Origin: an uncultured Flavobacteriaceae bacterium
GTDB taxonomy: Bacteria; Bacteroidota; Bacteroidia; Flavobacteriales; Flavobacteriaceae
Reading direction: 5' to 3'
Assembly (NCBI GenBank): GCA_943789305.1
Contig: CALSTP010000001.1
Location: 472,178 to 536,177, forward strand
Length of the DNA: 64,000 nt
This document shows positions 8,445-16,414 of the stretch, in pieces. A program made the position numbers and the translations under genes. The notes beneath the pieces were generated by a model that was not told where the DNA came from, made no database searches, and worked only from the letters and a program-made list of their open reading frames with translations. Within the stretch, counting starts at the first letter, position 1, and every line of letters begins with the position of its first letter.

Positions 8445-10466
8445 ATGGATACATTTACAACTGACATAAATTTTGATCTCCCCAAAAATAAAAGCAATGT
8501 AATAAAAGTTATTGGCGTTGGCGGAGGAGGAAGTAACGCAATCAATCATATGTTCCAGCAGGGAATCATGGGAGTTGATTTTGTTGTTTGTAATACAGAT
8601 GCTCAAGCCCTTGAAAAGAGTGCTGTGCCCATCAAAATTCAGTTAGGGGCATCCCTCACCGAAGGTCTTGGAGCAGGAGCAAATCCTGACGTTGGAAGAC
8701 AATCAGCTAAAGAGAGTTATGATGATCTTCATACACTTTTATCAACTCAAACTAAAATGGTTTTTATTACTGCAGGAATGGGAGGTGGTACCGGGACAGG
8801 TGCTGCACCTATAATTGCTCGTATGGCCAAAGACCTTAATGTTTTAACTGTTGGAATTGTTACAATGCCTTTTCAGTTTGAAGGAAAAATAAGATTGGAG
8901 CAGGCTCAGAAAGGATTAGAAGAATTAAAGAATAATGTAGATTCTTTAATTGTAATTAATAACAATAAACTCAGAGAAGTATATGGCAACTTGGGTTTCA
9001 AAGCTGGTTTTTCAAAAGCAGATGAAGTTTTAGCCACAGCAGCTCGTGGAATTGCTGAAGTAATTACCCATCATTACACCCAAAATATTGACCTCAAAGA
9101 TGCTAAAACAGTATTGACTAATAGTGGTTCTGCAATTATGGGATCGGCAAGTGCTTCTGGAGCTAATCGAGCACAAGAATCAATTGTTAAAGCGTTAGAT
9201 TCGCCCTTATTGAATGATAATAAAATCACAGGATGTAAAAATGTATTGCTCCTTATAGTTTCTGGATCTGAAGAAATTACAATTGATGAAATTGGAGAAA
9301 TCAATGAATTTATTCAATCAGAGGCAGGAAATAACACCAACATCATAATGGGTGTTGGTGAAGATCAAGAATTAGGAGACAGTATTTCAGTTACCATAAT
9401 TGCAACAGGCTTTAACTCAGACCAGCAGTATGAAATTGTAAATACAGAAGCCAAAAAGGTCATCCACACCCTAGAGGAGGATCAGCCTTTTATTCACGAT
9501 TTAACCGAAAAAACTGAAATAAACGAAGCGTTTTCTTCACCAATTGCTGAAGTTGAAATCGAGCCTGTTGTGAAGTATTCACCAGAGGATGATCTTAATG
9601 AAGAAGAAACTCAATCAGCTATGAATCAAGAGCTGGTTATTGAGGAAGCTCCAGAAGATTCGACAAAAATTTTATTAACAGAGGAATTGATGGATCTTGA
9701 TGTGGTATACGAACATATAAATGGGGATGTTTTTTCTGATCAAGATATTTTGATAGAGGAAAAGCAACCAGAAACAGAGGTTTTCGAAACTTTTGTTGCA
9801 CCCGAAGAATCTCATGATGTATCCCAAGAGGATGAATTTATAATTAATGAAATCCCAACCGACATAAGAGATATCGAAGTTTTTGATCCAGAACAAATAA
9901 CAACTGAACAAGAGAAGCAAATTCAATTTGAGTTTGATATACCTCTCATGTCGGTTGATTCACCTTCTGATGAATCCACTCAAGAGACTGCAGAACCTGA
10001 ATTGAGTGTCGATTTTGAAGGCAGTTTAGCTGAAACAATTTCGGAAGAAGTTTCAACGGTTTTTCAATTAGAGGAAGACGAGTTGGAAGAAATTTCCAAT
10101 CCTGTTAATGAATTAGATTTTGAAGAAATCGATGTAGAGTTCAAAATTTTGAACCAAGAGCAAGAAGAAGTAGAGCCTTTTTCTGAAGTATCGGATACAA
10201 ATCCTTTTGACCTTAAAATCAAAGACAGCATTAGCGTTGAAAATGATAAAAGAAAGGAACAATTGAAAAAATTCAACTACACTTTTAAAAATAATATCAA
10301 TAGAATTGAAGAAATGGAAAAACAACCAGCATACAAGAGAATGGGATTTGACTTGGATTCTGTTCCTGAGAATGACGGAAAATCTCAAACCTCAATTAAT
10401 ACTGACAGTAATGATGATATCCAATTCCGTTCTAATAATTCTTTCTTACACGATAACGTTGATTAA
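8445..10466 (+). CDS. ftsZ: FtsZ, tubulin-like division GTPase with long acidic linker
   Basis: GTPase that forms the Z-ring. The globular part (about 15-325) is canonical: GVGGGGSNAI (24-33), the tubulin signature GGGTGTG (113-119) and the T7-loop residues N214, D216 and D219 in NIDLKD. After about residue 330 comes a roughly 280-residue, Glu/Asp-rich, low-complexity stretch, so the protein reaches 673 residues against 383 in E. coli. The tail then has a basic segment with EKQPAYKRMG and a C-terminal peptide ending NNSFLHDNVD. These are probably the FtsA/membrane-partner contacts of flavobacterial FtsZ (inference). The long linker is expected to be intrinsically disordered. Confidence 0.97.
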   Translation: MDTFTTDINFDLPKNKSNVIKVIGVGGGGSNAINHMFQQGIMGVDFVVCNTDAQALEKSAVPIKIQLGASLTEGLGAGANPDVGRQSAKESYDDLHTLLSTQTKMVFITAGMGGGTGTGAAPIIARMAKDLNVLTVGIVTMPFQFEGKIRLEQAQKGLEELKNNVDSLIVINNNKLREVYGNLGFKAGFSKADEVLATAARGIAEVITHHYTQNIDLKDAKTVLTNSGSAIMGSASASGANRAQESIVKALDSPLLNDNKITGCKNVLLLIVSGSEEITIDEIGEINEFIQSEAGNNTNIIMGVGEDQELGDSISVTIIATGFNSDQQYEIVNTEAKKVIHTLEEDQPFIHDLTEKTEINEAFSSPIAEVEIEPVVKYSPEDDLNEEETQSAMNQELVIEEAPEDSTKILLTEELMDLDVVYEHINGDVFSDQDILIEEKQPETEVFETFVAPEESHDVSQEDEFIINEIPTDIRDIEVFDPEQITTEQEKQIQFEFDIPLMSVDSPSDESTQETAEPELSVDFEGSLAETISEEVSTVFQLEEDELEEISNPVNELDFEEIDVEFKILNQEQEEVEPFSEVSDTNPFDLKIKDSISVENDKRKEQLKKFNYTFKNNINRIEEMEKQPAYKRMGFDLDSVPENDGKSQTSINTDSNDDIQFRSNNSFLHDNVD

Positions 10467-10476
10467 TTAAAAATAT

Positions 10477-10929
10477 ATGTCCGCATTAGATAACTTAACA
10501 AACGAAATAAAAGAGGCGATGAAAGCCAAAAATGGATTAGCGTTGGAAGCTTTACGAGCTATTAAATCTGCTGTTTTAATTCAAAAAAGTGAAGCTGGAG
10601 TAGCTGATGGAATGACAGACGATCAAGAAATCAAATTGCTTCAAAAATTAGTAAAGCAACGTCGGGATAGTGCTGCAATTTTTAGAAAACAAAATCGTCT
10701 TGATCTGGCAGAGCCAGAAGAAGCACAGGCAGAAATTATTGCTCGTTTTTTACCAGAACAACTTTCAGAAGAAGAAGTAGACAAGTTTATCGACTCAATC
10801 ATCACTCAACTGGAAGCTAATGGTATAAAAGATATGGGGAAAGTGATGGGTGTGGCAAGTAAGCAGCTCGCAGGGAAAGCTGATGGCAAAACCATTTCTA
10901 CACTTGTAAAACAAAAACTCTCTTCTTAG
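10477..10929 (+). CDS. GatB/YqeY domain protein
   Basis: A 150-residue cytoplasmic protein of the YqeY family, related to the C-terminal domain of GatB (the amidotransferase that converts Glu-tRNA to Gln-tRNA). The pattern with KSAVLIQKSEAG, QKLVKQRRDSAAIFRKQNR and the C-terminal GxVMGxxxKxxxGKADGKxxxxxVKxxL is diagnostic. The domain binds tRNA in GatB; the function of the stand-alone version is not established. It starts 10 bases after ftsZ and is probably the last gene of the dcw transcript. Confidence 0.9.
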   Translation: MSALDNLTNEIKEAMKAKNGLALEALRAIKSAVLIQKSEAGVADGMTDDQEIKLLQKLVKQRRDSAAIFRKQNRLDLAEPEEAQAEIIARFLPEQLSEEEVDKFIDSIITQLEANGIKDMGKVMGVASKQLAGKADGKTISTLVKQKLSS

Positions 10930-11008
10930 AAACTTGTAAATTATCTCAAAAAAGAATCTCTTCCAACTCAATTGATTACATGAAACTTACTATTTTAGCT
11001 TTTTAAAA

Positions 11009-11082
11009 GGCCCAGTAGTTCAACTGGATAGAATATCAGATTTCGGCTCTGAGGGTTAGGGGTTCGAATCCTCTCTGGGTCA
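11009..11082 (+). tRNA. tRNA-Arg (anticodon TCG)
   Basis: A 74-base cloverleaf can be drawn by hand. Acceptor stem: 11009-11015 pairs with 11075-11081, with one G-U, and the discriminator base is A11082. The anticodon stem TCAGA/TCTGA (11036-11040 / 11048-11052) closes a seven-base loop TTTCGGC with anticodon TCG at 11043-11045, reading CGA-type arginine codons. The T-arm 11058-11062 / 11070-11074 has the loop TTCGAAT. The 3' CCA is not encoded. A bidirectional terminator follows within 15 bases. Confidence 0.93.
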
Positions 11083-11094
11083 CTTTTTAAATTT

Positions 11095-11124
11095 AAAAAA
11101 AACCCTTATTTATAAGGGTTTTTT
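11095..11124. terminator. Bidirectional terminator after tRNA-Arg / end of DUF1338 gene
   Basis: AACCCTTA (11101-11108) pairs with TAAGGGTT (11113-11120) around a TTTA loop, extended by A-run/T-run flanks on both sides. It therefore has a T-tract on either strand (six T on +, eight on -). The right arm lies inside the last codons of the minus-strand gene ending at 11110. It probably ends both the tRNA transcript and that gene. Confidence 0.75.
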
Positions 11125-12021
11125 AGTTTGTTTTATAAAAGTGCTTTCAAAAATTTTATCTGCATTTGCAGTTTCAAAACCATCTCTTCTGTGTTTTGAT
11201 AAGATTTTATTTTGATTGATGTTTTGAAATTCAGGCAGTATTTTACGTTCTGCAAATTCTACGTAACTACCAGTAATTTCTTTTGTTTTATGGTCCGAAA
11301 AGTCAGCTTTTATCATTTCGGCAACCGAACTACTTTGCAATAGAAGACCATCCCTACTGGTTTTTATTATCCCACCAGCATCATTTAGTTTAATACCAAG
11401 ATTAACCAAAAATTCATTGAATTTTTCAAGAGAATCAAATCCTTCTGGAAGTTCATGAACACTTATGGTGTAATGATTTAAATAATACCGATTGTAGATA
11501 ACCCAAGCAGCGTATTCACTTTCATTCAAAAGCGTATCAAAATTTTCTAAAGTTGGGAGCTCCCAAAGGGGTTCATGAAAAAAATCAATTACTTCAGAAA
11601 CTTTGTTCAAGTCCAATTTATCTACAGGGTCCTGACTAATTGAATGGGTGTATTTGTGAACTATTTGTTGTGCAGTTTTACTCAAATCATTTACTCGAAG
11701 TTCACTTATGAAAATTCGCGGTAAATTTGGTTTTGGTGGAGCATACCAGTAAGCATTTAATTTCTTGGTGTCAAATGAATAAAACTCTTTTTTTTGATAC
11801 CCGTATTTTAAAAATATTTTTTCAAATGATCCGATTCCAAGATAGGGAACTCCCAGCGTTCTGAAAGCGATATGATCATTAATAATATCTTCTTGAGAAG
11901 AAACCCAGCCTTTTTTAATCATTGCATTTGTAATTTTTTTGACATCGGGGACTCGCTCAAAATAACTCTTAAAAAGTCCATTTAAAATAGCTTCCAGATT
12001 TGATTTTTTAGAAAAAAGCAT
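11110..12021 (-). CDS. DUF1338 / HglS-like 2-oxoadipate dioxygenase family protein
   Basis: A 303-residue cytoplasmic protein recognisable as DUF1338 from the segment DHIAFRTLG near the N-terminus, a central HYTISVHELP and SYVEFAERK near the end. Together these offer the His/His/Glu set that binds metal in characterised HglS enzymes, which convert 2-oxoadipate to D-2-hydroxyglutarate in lysine breakdown. The Pseudomonas and E. coli proteins are longer (about 450 residues); this is the short form. No lysine-catabolism gene lies beside it, so the substrate here is unknown. It stands alone on the minus strand between the tRNA and the unknown lipoprotein. Confidence 0.78.
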   Translation of the reverse strand: MLFSKKSNLEAILNGLFKSYFERVPDVKKITNAMIKKGWVSSQEDIINDHIAFRTLGVPYLGIGSFEKIFLKYGYQKKEFYSFDTKKLNAYWYAPPKPNLPRIFISELRVNDLSKTAQQIVHKYTHSISQDPVDKLDLNKVSEVIDFFHEPLWELPTLENFDTLLNESEYAAWVIYNRYYLNHYTISVHELPEGFDSLEKFNEFLVNLGIKLNDAGGIIKTSRDGLLLQSSSVAEMIKADFSDHKTKEITGSYVEFAERKILPEFQNINQNKILSKHRRDGFETANADKIFESTFIKQTKKPL

Positions 12022-12137
12022 AATTTGTGAAAGTTCTAAGCTTGAGTTTAAGTTATTTTTTGTTTAGTAAATGTAATACAAACTTTTAAATGGCAAATAA
12101 ACTTTGTAAGTTTAGACATTAAAATCAACTTATAATC

Positions 12138-12728
12138 ATGAAAAATACATCACCTTTTATAATTGTCCTTTTTTTATTGATTACCTCTTGTTCTGGAAGT
12201 GTTAATGGAATAAAAGCAAAGAAAATTGGAGATGGGATATATGAGCAAGGAGGCTGGATTTTTGACCTTAAACAACTTCCTAATGGCGATGATATTGTGC
12301 CTTATTACACAGTTGGGAAATTATCTTCAAACGCAATATCTTCAACTGCACCTGATGGGTCTGTAGTCGAAATGGGAGTCACCTTTAATTTTAAGGTAGG
12401 CAAAGATGGATCTGATCAAGGGAAAATCATAGGAGCTTATTTTGAGTCCACATCTTCCAATGAAGATGAATTTAAATTTCCACGGTGTTTAAGCATTTGT
12501 CCCATAAATATTGAAATTTTAGATTCTCTTGAAATACTTGAAACAAAATCAAAATACGCTAGAAATAATGTTTTTCAAATGCAACTTCAAGATGATGTAA
12601 TTTATAAGCTAGCGTTAGAGAGAAAAGTTATTCGAGTTAGAATTCCCATATCTGCTAGGAAACAGAATACAACCTTTGAATGGTTTAAAATGGACTTGTC
12701 GGACTATACTTCTGAATTGAATCTTTAA
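12138..12728 (+). CDS. Hypothetical lipoprotein
   Basis: A 196-residue protein whose first 20 residues form a lipoprotein signal (hydrophobic run ending in LLITSC, lipidated Cys at 18), so it is probably anchored in the envelope facing the periplasm or cell surface. The mature part has alternating hydrophobic residues suggestive of a beta-rich fold and two cysteines in a CLSIC segment near residue 115. I recognise no family. It is transcribed towards nadC and their stop codons overlap by four bases. No neighbour suggests a role. Confidence 0.7.
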   Translation: MKNTSPFIIVLFLLITSCSGSVNGIKAKKIGDGIYEQGGWIFDLKQLPNGDDIVPYYTVGKLSSNAISSTAPDGSVVEMGVTFNFKVGKDGSDQGKIIGAYFESTSSNEDEFKFPRCLSICPINIEILDSLEILETKSKYARNNVFQMQLQDDVIYKLALERKVIRVRIPISARKQNTTFEWFKMDLSDYTSELNL

Positions 12729-13597
12729 ATAGCTTTTAAACTCAAATCAATGTTTTTAGCAGAGTGAGTAATTGCTCCCAGAGAAACGTAGTTTACTCCT
12801 GTTTCTGCTATCATAACTATGTTGTCTTCCGTTATGTTTCCAGATGCTTCCGTAGCAATTTTACCATCAATCAATTTTAATGCACCCTTTATTTCATTTG
12901 GATTCATATTGTCTAATAAAATTCGGTAAATCCAAGGGAAATTTAGACAAGTTTTTATTTCATCTTCGTTTCTTACCTCAATAATTACAGGAATATTTAT
13001 ATTTTTATTTTGTAAGTATTTTTTTGTTCGGGTTAGTGCTTTATCTATCGAGCCACAAAAATCTACATGATTATCTTTAATCATAATCATATCAAACAAT
13101 CCCATTCGATGGTTTTCTCCACCTCCAATATGTACAGCCCATTTTTCTGGATATCTAAAGTTTGGTGTTGTTTTTCGAGTATCTAGAAGTTTGCATTCGG
13201 TATGATTTATTAATGAAGCCATTTGCTTAGTCAAAGTTGCAATCCCGCTCATTCGTTGAATGCAATTCAAAATTATTCGCTCTGTAGCTAGTAATTCAAG
13301 CTGAGGTCCCTCTACAGTAAAAATGACGTCTCCAGGATTTACTGTCGATCCATCATTGATTTTGGTTTTGAACTTAAAATTATTATTTTTTGATTTAAAA
13401 ATATATTTGGCAAGTTCTACTCCTGCTATTATTCCAGGCTCTTTTACCAGAAGCTGAGCTTGGCTCGTCAAATTATTTGATAAACAAGAAATACTAGTAT
13501 GATCTCCATCCCCAATATCTTCTGCAAAAGCTGATGCTACGAAGAGATCAATTTCTGTTTTGTACTTATTTAGAAAAGATTTTTTAGACATAGTCAT
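12725..13597 (-). CDS. nadC: NadC, nicotinate-nucleotide pyrophosphorylase (carboxylating)
   Basis: Quinolinate phosphoribosyltransferase: quinolinate + PRPP gives nicotinate mononucleotide, CO2 and PPi. The 290-residue sequence has the N-terminal EDIGDGDHTS motif, the central LDTRKTTPNFR active-site segment, HIGGGENHRMGL and DNHVDFCGS, with the (beta/alpha)-barrel end EASGNITEDN and SLGAITHS. It is the last gene of nadA-nadB-nadC and overlaps nadB by 14 bases if ATG 13597 is used; ATG 13591 is an alternative start two codons later. Confidence 0.96.
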   Translation of the reverse strand: MTMSKKSFLNKYKTEIDLFVASAFAEDIGDGDHTSISCLSNNLTSQAQLLVKEPGIIAGVELAKYIFKSKNNNFKFKTKINDGSTVNPGDVIFTVEGPQLELLATERIILNCIQRMSGIATLTKQMASLINHTECKLLDTRKTTPNFRYPEKWAVHIGGGENHRMGLFDMIMIKDNHVDFCGSIDKALTRTKKYLQNKNINIPVIIEVRNEDEIKTCLNFPWIYRILLDNMNPNEIKGALKLIDGKIATEASGNITEDNIVMIAETGVNYVSLGAITHSAKNIDLSLKAI

Positions 13598-15140
13598 TGT
13601 TATAAAAAACTCCTTTATTTTCTTTGATTTCTTGAGCTTGGTTGATTAATAAATAGGCTACACTTACCATGTTTCTTAATTCACAAAGCTTAGGTGTAAG
13701 TTTATTTTGTTGATAGAGTTCCAAAGTTTCCTGATAAAGATTCTTCATTTCTTCAGAAGCTTCAAGTAACCCCATATTAGTTTTAAAGATACCTACCTTT
13801 TTACTCATTACTTTTTGTAATTTTTGACAGAGTTGATTGGTTTTTTCAAGCTTTTGATTTGAAGAATATTCTTGTCCATCCCATTCTGGGATTTGGAGAT
13901 AAAAAGATTCTTCAATCTTAGATTCACTGAGTTCTTGAACAGAAAACAAAGCAGCTCTGTGTGCAAAAACAATAGATTCTAATAATGAATTTGAAGCCAG
14001 TCGATTGGCCCCGTGAAGCCCTGTGTAACTGCACTCACCAATTGCAAACAAGCCTTTCAAGCTCGATTCTCCATTAGAATCGACTGTAATGCCACCACAA
14101 CTGTAGTGCGCAGCAGGTACAACAGGAATCATTTGTTCTAGAGGGTTGATTCCAATTGACATACAAGTATCGTGAATCATAGGGAAGTAGGTTAAAAATT
14201 CTTCAGAATCAATATTTGTAGCATCCAGAAAAACATGATCCTCATTTCGAGAAAGCATTTCTTTTGTGATGGCTCTTGAAACAATATCCCGGGGTGCAAG
14301 TTCTCCTCGTTTATCGTAGTTAAGCATGAAACGCTCACCATTTTGATTTTTCAAATGACCACCAGATCCTCTTAGAGCTTCGGTAATTAAAAAAGTTTCT
14401 CCATTGACTTTGGGTCTAAGTGCAGTTGGGTGAAATTGAATATAAGGTAATCCCTTGATTCTAACTTTTGCTCTGTAAGCGGCACCTAGTCCATCTCCTG
14501 TTGCAACTTTTGGATTGGTTGTAAATTCATATAATTGTCCAACTCCCCCCGTTGAAAGTACAGTTAATTTTGATGTGATGGTAATTATCTCCTGATCGAT
14601 GGTAGAAATAATATAAGCTCCATAACACTTTTGATGATTTGTTTTTGTGTGGTGATCTGTAATAAGGTCAACTAAAATGTGATTCTCAAAATATTGAATT
14701 GAATCAATACTTTTTATATGATTGATTAATGCCCGCTGAATCTCTGACCCTGAATGGTCTTTGTAATGTACTATTCTCTTTTCGGAATGCCCACCTTCTT
14801 TTACTAAGTCAAGTTCATTTCTTTTTTTGGTATCGAAAGCAGTTCCCCACTGAATCAATTCACTTACCCGGTCGTTCCCTTCTTTTACAACAAAATTTAT
14901 AACTTCTAGATTACCTTGACAATCTCCGGCAATATAAGTGTCTTGGATGTGTTTTTTAAAAGAATCTTTTTTAAAATTTGATACCACGGCAATTCCTCCC
15001 TGAGCATATCGAGTATTCCCCTCCATCAAATCTTCTTTGCAGATTAGGGTAATTTTGGTTGATGGTGATTTTTGGGATAATTTAATGGCATAGGAAAGTC
15101 CAGAAATTCCAGTTCCAATAACAAGCACATCTGTATTCAT
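13584..15140 (-). CDS. nadB: NadB, L-aspartate oxidase
   Basis: FAD enzyme that oxidises L-aspartate to iminoaspartate, the first step of de novo NAD synthesis. The 518-residue protein begins with the dinucleotide-binding loop VIGTGISGLSYA, followed by TRYAQGGIAVV, HPTAL, the RGSGGHLKN and ELAPRDIVSRAI segments and the flavin-capping HYSCGGITVDSNGES / GLHGANRLASNSLLE motifs shared with succinate dehydrogenase flavoproteins. The GxHGANRLASNSLLE ending and the neighbouring nadA and nadC decide for NadB over SdhA. Its ATG directly abuts the nadA stop. Confidence 0.96.
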   Translation of the reverse strand: MNTDVLVIGTGISGLSYAIKLSQKSPSTKITLICKEDLMEGNTRYAQGGIAVVSNFKKDSFKKHIQDTYIAGDCQGNLEVINFVVKEGNDRVSELIQWGTAFDTKKRNELDLVKEGGHSEKRIVHYKDHSGSEIQRALINHIKSIDSIQYFENHILVDLITDHHTKTNHQKCYGAYIISTIDQEIITITSKLTVLSTGGVGQLYEFTTNPKVATGDGLGAAYRAKVRIKGLPYIQFHPTALRPKVNGETFLITEALRGSGGHLKNQNGERFMLNYDKRGELAPRDIVSRAITKEMLSRNEDHVFLDATNIDSEEFLTYFPMIHDTCMSIGINPLEQMIPVVPAAHYSCGGITVDSNGESSLKGLFAIGECSYTGLHGANRLASNSLLESIVFAHRAALFSVQELSESKIEESFYLQIPEWDGQEYSSNQKLEKTNQLCQKLQKVMSKKVGIFKTNMGLLEASEEMKNLYQETLELYQQNKLTPKLCELRNMVSVAYLLINQAQEIKENKGVFYNNDYV

Positions 15141-16142
15141 TTAGCTGAGTTCTAACATACGCTCAATAGGTACGCGAGCCTTGCTCATTAGATTTTCTTC
15201 AAGGATAATTTCAGGAAGCTCGTGTTCCAAGCACAAGTAGAGTTTTTCAAGTGTATTGAGTTTCATAAATGCACACTCACTGCAAGCACAAGTTTCATCT
15301 TCAACTGGTGCAGGAATAAAAGTTTTATGGGGTGCTTTTTTTTGCATTTCATGTAAAATACCTGCTTCCGTTGCTACGATAAATTCAGAAGAATTGTCTT
15401 CTTGAATATAACTCAATAATCTAGAAGTACTTCCAATATAGTGAGCTACATCCAATACTTGACTTTCACTTTCTGGATGTGCAATGAATTTTGCATTGGG
15501 ATGTTCTTTAAATAATTTTATGATTTTTTCGAAAGAAAAAGCTTCATGTACAATACACGAACCCTCCCATAAAATCATATTTCTCCCCGTTTCTTTGATT
15601 AAATATCTTCCAAGATTTTTATCAGGAGCAAAAATAATTTCTTGATCCTTAGGGATAGATTCAATCACTTTAACGGCATTGCTTGATGTGCATACAATAT
15701 CACTCAAAGCTTTTATATCCGCCGAACAATTGATGTACGTAACAACTTTAGCATTCGGATGAAGCTCTTTAAATTTTTTAAAATCAGCAGGAGGGCATGA
15801 GTCTGCTAATGAACAACCTGCTTTTAGGTCTGGTAAAATAACTTTTTTGGTTGGGTTAATTATTTTTGCAGTTTCTGCCATAAAGTGGACTCCTGCAAAA
15901 ACAATTGTTGATGATTCAACTTGAGCAGCAGCTTTGGCAAGATACAAACTGTCTCCCAAATAATCAGCAAGCTCTTGAATTTCTTTAGCTTGGTAATAAT
16001 GTGCCAACAAGACAGCATTTCTTTCATTTTTTAGGCGTTTGATATGAGAAATAAGTTCTTCTTTTGGAGGAACGGGTAAATTTAAATAACCTCTGAGAGA
16101 AAGCTTAGAGGTTGCAGTTTCAAAGTCTGTTATGACACCCAT
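15141..16142 (-). CDS. nadA: NadA, quinolinate synthase
   Basis: [4Fe-4S] enzyme condensing iminoaspartate with dihydroxyacetone phosphate to quinolinate. The 333-residue protein shows the family elements [22 protein letters not shown] and three conserved cysteine regions: C110 in KAGCSLAD, C196 in EGSCIVHE, and the CACSEC cluster (285-290), most likely with C290 as third cluster ligand by comparison with E. coli C113/C200/C297. First gene of the nadA-nadB-nadC operon, which encodes the whole aspartate-to-NaMN route. No clear promoter match was found in the 270 bases upstream. Confidence 0.96.
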   Translation of the reverse strand: MGVITDFETATSKLSLRGYLNLPVPPKEELISHIKRLKNERNAVLLAHYYQAKEIQELADYLGDSLYLAKAAAQVESSTIVFAGVHFMAETAKIINPTKKVILPDLKAGCSLADSCPPADFKKFKELHPNAKVVTYINCSADIKALSDIVCTSSNAVKVIESIPKDQEIIFAPDKNLGRYLIKETGRNMILWEGSCIVHEAFSFEKIIKLFKEHPNAKFIAHPESESQVLDVAHYIGSTSRLLSYIQEDNSSEFIVATEAGILHEMQKKAPHKTFIPAPVEDETCACSECAFMKLNTLEKLYLCLEHELPEIILEENLMSKARVPIERMLELS

Positions 16143-16289
16143 TAATGTGTTTTTAAATTTCAGTAAAAATACTTATTTAAATATAAATTGTTTTTTGTGT
16201 AAGATACTATTTTTATCGATTATTATTTTATCAAGAATTTGTATTCAAGTTGTTACAAAATAACATAATAAAGATATTTGTTTTTGTTT

Positions 16290-16322
16290 TTGAAAGAATT
16301 AAAAAAATATTAACTATTTTTG
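16290..16322 (+). promoter_or_regulatory. Candidate Bacteroidota promoter for the OmpA-family gene
   Basis: TTG at 16290-16292, a 22-base spacer and TATTTTTG at 16315-16322 match the -33/-7 pattern TTG ... TAnnTTTG of Bacteroidota primary sigma promoters. A second TATTTTTG at 16331-16338 lacks a partner TTG at the right distance. The implied leader is about 85 bases. The region is very A+T-rich, so chance matches are possible. Confidence 0.5.
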
Positions 16323-16414
16323 GCTTCGAGTATTTTTGCAGTATTAAAAATTATTTTATAATATTTATTTTTTTTAATATTGCATCAAAATTTAAAAACA
16401 TTAAATTAATATAC

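Noticed and set aside
12105-12137. TAAACTTTG as promoter box for the 12138 lipoprotein gene
   Set aside because: There are three bases between TA and TTTG rather than two, and no TTG at a suitable distance.
16250-16414. Longer N-terminus for the OmpA-family protein
   Set aside because: It would start upstream of the candidate promoter and bury the signal peptide.
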